Source: Medicago truncatula (Eukaryota > Streptophyta > Magnoliopsida > Fabales > Fabaceae). From it: DNA of 64,000 bases. The translations under genes and the position numbers were made by a program. The notes below the pieces were generated by a model. That model worked only from the letters and a program-made list of their open reading frames with translations, made no database searches and was not told the origin of the DNA. The stretch covers positions 6,463,001 to 6,527,000 of the forward strand of contig NC_053047.1 of assembly GCF_003473485.1 (NCBI RefSeq), in the 5' to 3' direction. This document shows positions 57,498-64,000 of the stretch, piece after piece (the stretch's first letter is position 1; every line of letters starts with the position of its first letter).

Positions 57498-60400
57498 ATG
57501 GCAGGATTATTAGCATGGGCAGCAGATGTAGTAGGAGGAAACGGAGGAACAGAATCAGCAACAGAAGATTCATCAATTCCAATTCTCTTCTCCGATTCTC
57601 AAAAAACCTACGTTCGTGAACTCGATTCCAAAACTAACTCTCTTCAACGTTCGATTCAAGATCTACGCCTTAGATTGCCTCCTCCTGATATCTCTCAACG
57701 TCTTCCTCATCTTCATGCTCATTCTCTTGCTTCTAATAACGCTCTCGCTCTTCAGTTGAACTCTCATTCCTCCACGAGACATCAGGTATGTGGGGAAATT
57801 ACGTCAATGCCCTTGAGTGAAAGCAATGTGTTGGAGTAATTTCATTGAGATGAGGATAAGTAATTTAAATTTAATTCATGAAATGAAATTGTTAGGTTTT
57901 GGATAATTTAGTATGGAGAATTTTCAAAGTTGCAAAATGACCTGACTTCATAATGGTTGATTACATTAATTGTTTTTGTATATGCTATAAGTTGTTTTTA
58001 GAAGCTATATTGGAGAATTTATGAAAATAAGTTGAAAAAAGCTTATGAAAATTGCTGTAAGCTGTTTGATAAATTCTCCCAAACAGTCACAAAACTTATG
58101 TCAGTAGGTAAACTCAAATAATTTAATCCAAACATGCCCTTATTTGGAAGCTTACTCTCCCTGGTCTTGGATATAAGTAAAAAAAGTACTCATATCTTTT
58201 GGTCTCAAGCACAAGGGCTTATCATATAAGTATATTATAAGCACTGCACATATCATATAAGGGCTTGTGAATAACCTATTTCTATAACACAAAATAAAAT
58301 AAAATAAAGTCAAATTACTTTCGTTATGTTTTCATAAAATTCTGAAGAGCTTATGGAAATAAGCTGAAAACAACTTATGAACATGTCATAAGTTCTCCCA
58401 TGCAGTGTCACAAGTGCTTATGCAAAGATAAGCTCAACTTAGTCAATCAAAGCAGGCCTTCAGTCACTTCCGTTTTCTTAAATTATTATTGTTGTCTGTG
58501 TCACTGTTGTATTTGGTGTCTGTGTATGTAAGTGCTTTGAATGATCGCTAATGTTATTTCTGAAATTCTAGGTGTATGTCAATTTAGTCGTGAAATTACT
58601 AAAATCGCGAAATGATGCTTGATTAGTTTTGTTGTGGAATTGCATAAATCTTAAAATTCTTGGTGTTTGCCAATTAAGTAGTCAAATTACTGAAATTACA
58701 AAATGCTGGTTGAAATGAAAATACCAGATCAGTTTAGTCTTTTCGAGATAGTCAATTGAGTCATGGAATTGTTGGATTATTGAAATTATAGGTGTTTGTC
58801 AATTTAGTAGTCAAATTACTGAAATTTCAAAATATTATCGAAAATGCTCTACTATAATGGTATGTTTTAGTAGGTCAATTTTGTTATGAAACTGTTTGGA
58901 ATAACTGTTGTAATTGAAATTTTTCAATTTCAAGGATTGTTTTGTGATTTTTTTTGGTTTGAGATACCAAGTTGTCTACTGCGGTTTCAGGCATTTAATT
59001 GGAGATTTGTTTGGTTTCGATTGTTATATGAGACTGATTTTACTTTTTTGGTATGACGACAGGCCCAGCTTAGAGAAGAGACGCTGAAGGAAGAAAATGC
59101 TGCTTTTGAGAATACTATATCCAATTGCGAGAATAAAATCAAGGAAAAAATACAGGAGGCTGAATTACTAAGGAGCAAGTTAGAGGTGAGACTGAGGAGT
59201 GATATGTGTGTTGTATCTTGTACTGAATCAAAATATTGTATGATGGTGAATGTGTATGTGTGACACGCTATAGACTAAAGAGTTAATATTTGGTGGTTTG
59301 CTATGAATTTTGGGAATTGAGGTTTACTGCTTGATGTTTTAATTATCGTCGTTGTTGATTTTGATGTTTTGGGTTACAGGAGATGGATGAAACTGAAAAG
59401 AAGCTGAGGGCTGAGTTGGAAGATATGCAGTCGAGAGCTTCTGTCAATGCCGGCCAATCTTGGATATCTGAGGGTTGGGAGGAAGAAAACAAAATAAATG
59501 ATAAAGCTGGCTTTGATGCAGATGCAGAAGCGTTAAAAACAACTATGCTAGAAAAATTGGATGAGAAGAAGAAAGAGCTGGTTTGTTCTTGTTTCTTTAA
59601 TCACACGATTCTCTTTTGTCTTCTTAAAAATAACATATTACTCAATATTGAACGAGTAAGAGTGCGTTTGAACTTTGAATATATAACTTGATTAAGCACT
59701 TATTCAGTAAGCTATTCTAGGGAGTTTTTTTTAAGTGCTTGTTCATATACTATGGGCCTGTTTGGATAAATAGCTTATTTGCAGCTTATAGCACAAGCAC
59801 TTATAATGATAAGCGCTTATGTATAAGCTTGCATAAGTTAGTTTTTTAGCAAAAGATAATGTTAAATTGTTTATGTATATGCTATAAGTTGTTTTTATAG
59901 GCTATATTGGAGAACTTATTAAAATAAGTTGAATATATTTTTTATGAAAATCACCATAAGCTGTTTTCATCAATTCTCCCGAACAGTCTCACCAAACTTA
60001 TGCCACTACATAAACTCAAATAAGACAATCCAAACAGGCCCTATTTCCTCTAGCTTATTGAAATAAGTTTATCTTAAAACCAATCCATAATTAATAATTG
60101 CTAAATGATTGAAGTGGTGTTGAGATTCGTGAATGTACATTTCGTCTGTTAAGCATCGATTCAGTCAGATTAGTCCCTCGAGAAATTAGAGACTAATTCG
60201 ATACATTCAAGGACGTATCTAGCTGAATAGATGTATTTAGAGACATTGGGTATGATTTGATTGTTTAGAGATTAATGCGACCAATGGTAAATCTTTCTGA
60301 ACTAAATTGATTATTGTTCTAAAGAACTTGATAGCAGTTGGACACTATCTCTCATAATATTTTAGTTATACATTCACATCATGGAAAGGGGAGGAAGAGA

Positions 60401-62584
60401 TTTAACATGCTATATTTTGTTCAGGGAGAGATCTAATCCATTTCTTAAAAGAAATGAACATCTCAATAAATTTAGTTTTAGTGTATAAATGTGTGATTAA
60501 TGTCACCAATTTTATAAATGCATGCGCTGATATCCTTTATTCATTCAAAACTATAGTTATGGACACCTCCGTTTCTTTTGAAGAATGGCGTGAATCCTTA
60601 CCCATTTCATTCACCTAAATTGATAATTCAATAGGTACAATGTAGTCAGGATCGTAAACATGAGGAAAATTTCACGGTTCGTAAGTAGGATCGGTAGGCT
60701 GGTGAAGGAACGTAAACATTAGGAACATTACATGGTTCGTAAGTAGGATCGGTAAGTTGTTGATAGGGTCGAGAGAAAAAACAGAAAATAGAGGAACCAA
60801 GCAAAACAGAGGAAACAAGCAAAAAAACATAGGAAAAACAGAGCAAACAGAGGAAAACAGAGCAAAAATGAACCTGAGTAAAGTTGAAGCACGGTTGAGA
60901 TGACGTGGGGTGTAGGATCATACGATCCTACGATCCAGCACTCGATCCTTACTACATTGGGTACCATAGATTTCCTTTTAAATGCAAATTAAATACAGTA
61001 ATTTAGCGTTAAAATATTATACTTAATGGTTAATAAACATTTAAAGTGATGGTGGCAATAAAGCATTAACATTCAGTGTTTTTCTTTGACTATTTGTTGA
61101 GGCTCTGCATTTTCCCTGGTGGTCTTCAATTCTGATTTGTGTCACTTGCATTAATTGTTGGAAGTGCACTTGATTTAGTTACCTACCAGAACTGAAACAA
61201 TAATTTAATTATGTTGAAATATTGTTTTCACGTTATTAACTGTTATTTTCTTTTCAGAGTTCAATGGAGGATACTGTGAAAGCATTAGAGAAGAAATGGG
61301 CAGCAGTGCAGGAAAATGCACTAAAACAGCCTTCCCCAGGTATTATATCTTACTTCTGTTATCCGAGTGCATGATGATGTGTACAACGGTCATGGATCCT
61401 CTGAAACCTTTGATTGATCACACTGAGTAAAGATGTCACAAACTTGTTTATAGTAGGGAAAGTTGCAAAGCATAATTAATAATTATATATGCAAAATGCC
61501 ATGCGATACCTGACTCAGTATAGTTTTGTTTAAGGTCACTCAATGATGCAATACAAATTCAACATTGCACTGTATTATGTGATTTCTTGTATGTTGGAAA
61601 ATCATCAAGCATGTTTTCGTTTAAACATTAAATTCGAGAAGTTATAGTACTAAAGTGATATGTTACCAAATGGTTTTATTCTGCATGTAATAATAATTTC
61701 AAAATGCTGACAGAAACTCTTGTTGGGTTTTGTTTTGGAGTATTTCTAGGTTGGACATGTAGAGGGACTAGGCTTCTTTTCTAGGATGTATTTTCTTTTT
61801 TGGGTGTTTTTTCCCCTGATGCTCCTGTTTGTGCTTTTCTAAATGAATTATTCTATCAAAAGGAATAAAAGAAAGAATCCAGTTGGGGGTGACTTTGATT
61901 CCGTTCCATCTCCATAATCTTACCGTTTTTATTGTTTAAATTCTGTCACTAATTTTGCATACTTAAGCTTCATCTTGCAAGCATTATTTTAGCTTTAAAA
62001 CATTCTTAACTTGTTTTGCAGCACAAAGAGAAAAGACATTAGATAAACAGCTTCATGGTTTACTTCAGCAACTAGCAGTTAAACAGGTGCTTTTCATACT
62101 TCATTGTTTATGTTTCTACATACATGATATTGTTTGTATTTAAAAAACAGTTTATTTTATCTTTTTAGCGCGACAAAAAAAAGGCGATAGTTGAATAATA
62201 ACAACCATTTGAGTTGTTACTTCTGTGTATCGGGTTGCCTTCTGGAGATGAGTCTAATAAGCCGTTTTTCTTTCTTGCTTTCAGACACAAGCTGAGGGCT
62301 TACTTGAAGAAATTCATCCGAAAGAGATGGAGCTGGAAAGATTGAATGCACAATGGCGACAGCTGCAAAGCAACAACTCCGACGTGAACAATGCTAGAAA
62401 TCGTTTTGTTAGAGGCTCCTCTGATAAGTTACATGGTTTGTCAGATTATGATGGTCATCAGAGGCTTCCTTACCATTCGGCAGGCAGAACCGAAAGCCAG
62501 CAAAGGCTTATGCTACTTAGGTCGGCATTTGTGCTTTATATTTTAGCCTTAAACATAATTGTATTTATCAGGATATCATTTTGA
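57498..62584 (+). CDS. Coiled-coil, tail-anchored plant protein, six exons
   Basis: Exons 57498-57785, 59063-59185, 59380-59580, 61258-61339, 62022-62086 and 62285-62584, with GT-AG borders and matching phases, give 352 residues. The start MAGLLAWAADVVGG is preferred over the in-frame ATG at 57393, whose leader is Lys/Gln-rich and unlike coding sequence. Residues about 97-290 are charged and heptad-like (LREETLKEENAAFENTI, EEMDETEKKLRAELEDM, EKKWAAVQENA), suggesting a long coiled coil. Residues 333-352 form one hydrophobic C-terminal segment (SAFVLYILALNIIVFI), as in tail-anchored endomembrane proteins. I do not recognise the family by name. It looks conserved and functional; a tethering or scaffold role is only a guess from its shape. 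Confidence 0.8.
57950..58450. mobile_element. Decayed Tourist-like MITE pieces in intron 1
   Basis: Sequence around 57978-58140 matches the right part of the MITE at 59754-60041 (TATGCTATAAGTTGTTTTTA, then AATCCAAACATGCCC). A second, weaker piece spans about 58240-58450 (GAGCTTATGGAAATAAGCTG). The borders are unclear. Confidence 0.5.
59754..60041. mobile_element. Tourist-like MITE in intron 3
   Basis: 288 bp with 15-bp terminal inverted repeats GGGCCTGTTTGGATA and (from the right) GGGCCTGTTTGGATT, flanked by TAT on both sides. The terminus and a 3-bp AT-rich duplication fit PIF/Harbinger-derived MITEs. It is inserted in the intron between exons 3 and 4 of the coiled-coil gene, far from the splice sites. 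Confidence 0.75.
60653..60875. repeat. 58-bp tandem duplication and AG-rich minisatellite in intron 3
   Basis: Two 58-bp copies (60653-60710 and 60711-60768) start CGTAAACAT and share GGTTCGTAAGTAGGATCGGT. They are followed by irregular AACAGAGGAAA-type repeats to about 60875 and a perfect hairpin GTAGGATC/GATCCTAC at 60912-60931. Confidence 0.7.
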
Positions 62585-62760
62585 CCAAATTTAAAATTAT
62601 CTTATTACATTTTACTACTTATGACTGAACCTTTTTCTTAGTTGATAGACACTTATGACTGGACCTTTGTTTGTACTTATTGAATACCTCGTGTGCATAT
62701 ATATATATATATAACAAGAAGTTTCTGCAGAAGTTAACTCGTTAACCAAAACTCTTATTA
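62585..62760 (+). other. 3' untranslated region of the coiled-coil gene
   Basis: Contains a tandem ACTTATGACTG(A/G)ACCTTT repeat (about 62620 and 62650) and an (AT)n run at 62698-62712. The exact polyadenylation site is not determined. Confidence 0.35.
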
Positions 62761-63110
62761 CATCCGTTCATACTGCGTAGAGTTACTTACAGCTGAAGAA
62801 AAGGTAAGAACGAGAGGAAAATCGTCGAATACAAAAAAGATCAGATGATGTGATAGCAGTTGAAGTTGCAAGGTTTTGTGATAAAAGGAAGAGAAAATGA
62901 CAGGAACCTAAAATATTATTGATACTTGTTATAAAAGACTAAACACTAGACCCTATTTATAGGGACACATAGACTCAATCCTAGATAAATAGAAATCATA
63001 AACTGATTATAGGAAATGACTCATAATACTCAAATATAATATAAAAGATATTATTAGATATTTTATAATATCCTAATAAATAGTTATGGTAAACTTTAGT
63101 TACTTTGAGT
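62761..63110 (-). mobile_element. LTR-like fragment, tentative copia-type fossil
   Basis: On the minus strand, CCCTATAAATAGGGTCTAGTG provides a TATA box followed by a leader, as in copia LTRs. No ends or target duplications were identified, so this is a weak call. Confidence 0.22.
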
Positions 63111-64000
63111 TTGCTATTGTGAGAGATGGTGCTTGATAAAGAAGCAACTAGTTCAAGTTATTAGTGTTCTGTTATCTTTCTGTTAAGTAATTTTCACCAT
63201 GGAAGTCTAATCTATAGGATGAAGTAATTTGGGTTCCTTCAAGTTGCAAATTTCTTGAAACTTGTATACCTGAATTCCTAGTATTGTTGAGAGAGCATTT
63301 ACTTATGACTGTTTTTTTTCTTGCACCCTATCAGTTTCTCGCGCGCCTTATGTAGTTCGGATTATAAAATCCGAACATAAATACTCCATAAAATCTTCAA
63401 AAGCACGTTAAAATATTTTGAATTTTAGAATCTGAATAGGACACACGAGAAACTCATACGGTTGAAAAAGTAATGGCCTTTACTTGTTGAATCGAATTTA
63501 AAGATTATGCAACGACTATCGAACTTTTTATTGCAGAGTTATCTTAACAGATAGTTTTACACACTCAGCATATAATTCTGAAACTCTTGAATGTTTAAAT
63601 TTTTATATTCATAATTTGACAGCAAGGTTTGATGTTAATAGGGGAAAGAATATATAAAGTATATTTATTTATACCCAAAAATAGAAAGGAAAAAGAAAGA
63701 ATATATAACTATATTTCATGGTTTTTTTTGTTCATGATATGTATGACAGCCCCAAGAATGGACAGAAAGCTACACCTATGCTTAGCCTCAAAGCTCAAGT
63801 CAGTATCATTATCCAGGCACATGAAATTGCTTACTACCATACGTCAATGCATTGCATTGAGATCTAGGATTCACTATTTTTTTATCCATGCATTATCAAC
63901 TTTATCAATTCTAGTTAATGTCTATACCATCCAAATAAATGTGAGATCAAGAAAGTTTTGATATATCCTGTCTATATATCATCTTCATCTCCGGTTAATG
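63111..64000. other. Intergenic DNA at the right edge
   Basis: A perfect inverted repeat GTTCGGATT/AATCCGAAC lies near 63355-63378. No gene is recognised. Confidence 0.35.

Noticed and set aside
63355-63378. Transcription terminator hairpin
   Set aside because: The inverted repeat is perfect but this is plant nuclear DNA, where such terminators are not used; more likely a MITE scrap.

Overview
The window looks like gene-poor, AT-rich plant nuclear DNA, most likely from a papilionoid legume. Medicago is my best guess from the style of the repeats and the gene family; this is an inference, since no search was possible. Coding DNA is a small fraction. The rest is a dense layer of MITEs, MULEs, SINE-like copies, a decayed LINE and solo LTRs.

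The dominant feature is a dispersed tandem array of glycoside hydrolase family 81 (GH81) genes, single-exon relatives of endo-1,3-beta-glucanases and of the soybean beta-glucan elicitor-binding protein. There are five long open copies: G1 (5418-7427, +), G2 (17904-19886, -), G3 (26708-28717, -), G4 (36400-38442, +) and G5 (40890-42884, +). There are three broken copies: P1 (44263-45090, -), P2 (46974-48192, -) and P3 (48802-50808, -). G1, G3 and G4 keep the presumed catalytic triad, an Asp in YNDHH and two Glu four residues apart in QESTSEA. G2 keeps the Asp but has Lys and Gln for the two Glu. G5 has Ala for the Asp and Lys for the first Glu, and lacks an ATG. P3 has Asn and Met at those positions. 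The array therefore mixes probable glucanases with copies that may bind glucan without cutting it, or that are decaying.

Other genes: a three-exon receiver-domain pseudo-response regulator (45548-46217) in which Glu replaces the phospho-accepting Asp; a six-exon coiled-coil, tail-anchored protein (57498-62584) that I do not recognise; a BAHD acyltransferase pseudogene (22329-23707); and a plant-mobile-domain pseudogene (53782-54716).

Repeats by region: 1-5.3 kb has a MULE-like element carrying a nested MITE. 9.2-16.4 kb has a 1 kb inverted-repeat element followed by a roughly 2 kb unit in three tandem copies, one interrupted by a solo LTR with a perfect 5-bp target duplication. 20.9-25.9 kb has LINE scraps and a small MULE carrying a transposase fragment with a perfect 9-bp target duplication. 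30-33.2 kb is a 5'-truncated LINE. 33.8-36.3 kb holds a Helitron-like end, a CACTA end, and a second solo LTR with a long (CT)n tract, inserted into a duplicated piece of the G4 upstream region. 46-57 kb has several MITEs with recognisable target duplications and SINE-like copies.

Flank comparison shows that the sequences on either side of G2 also occur next to each other behind G1 with no gene between them, a footprint of gene gain or loss in the array. No rRNA, functional tRNA or CRISPR features were found.
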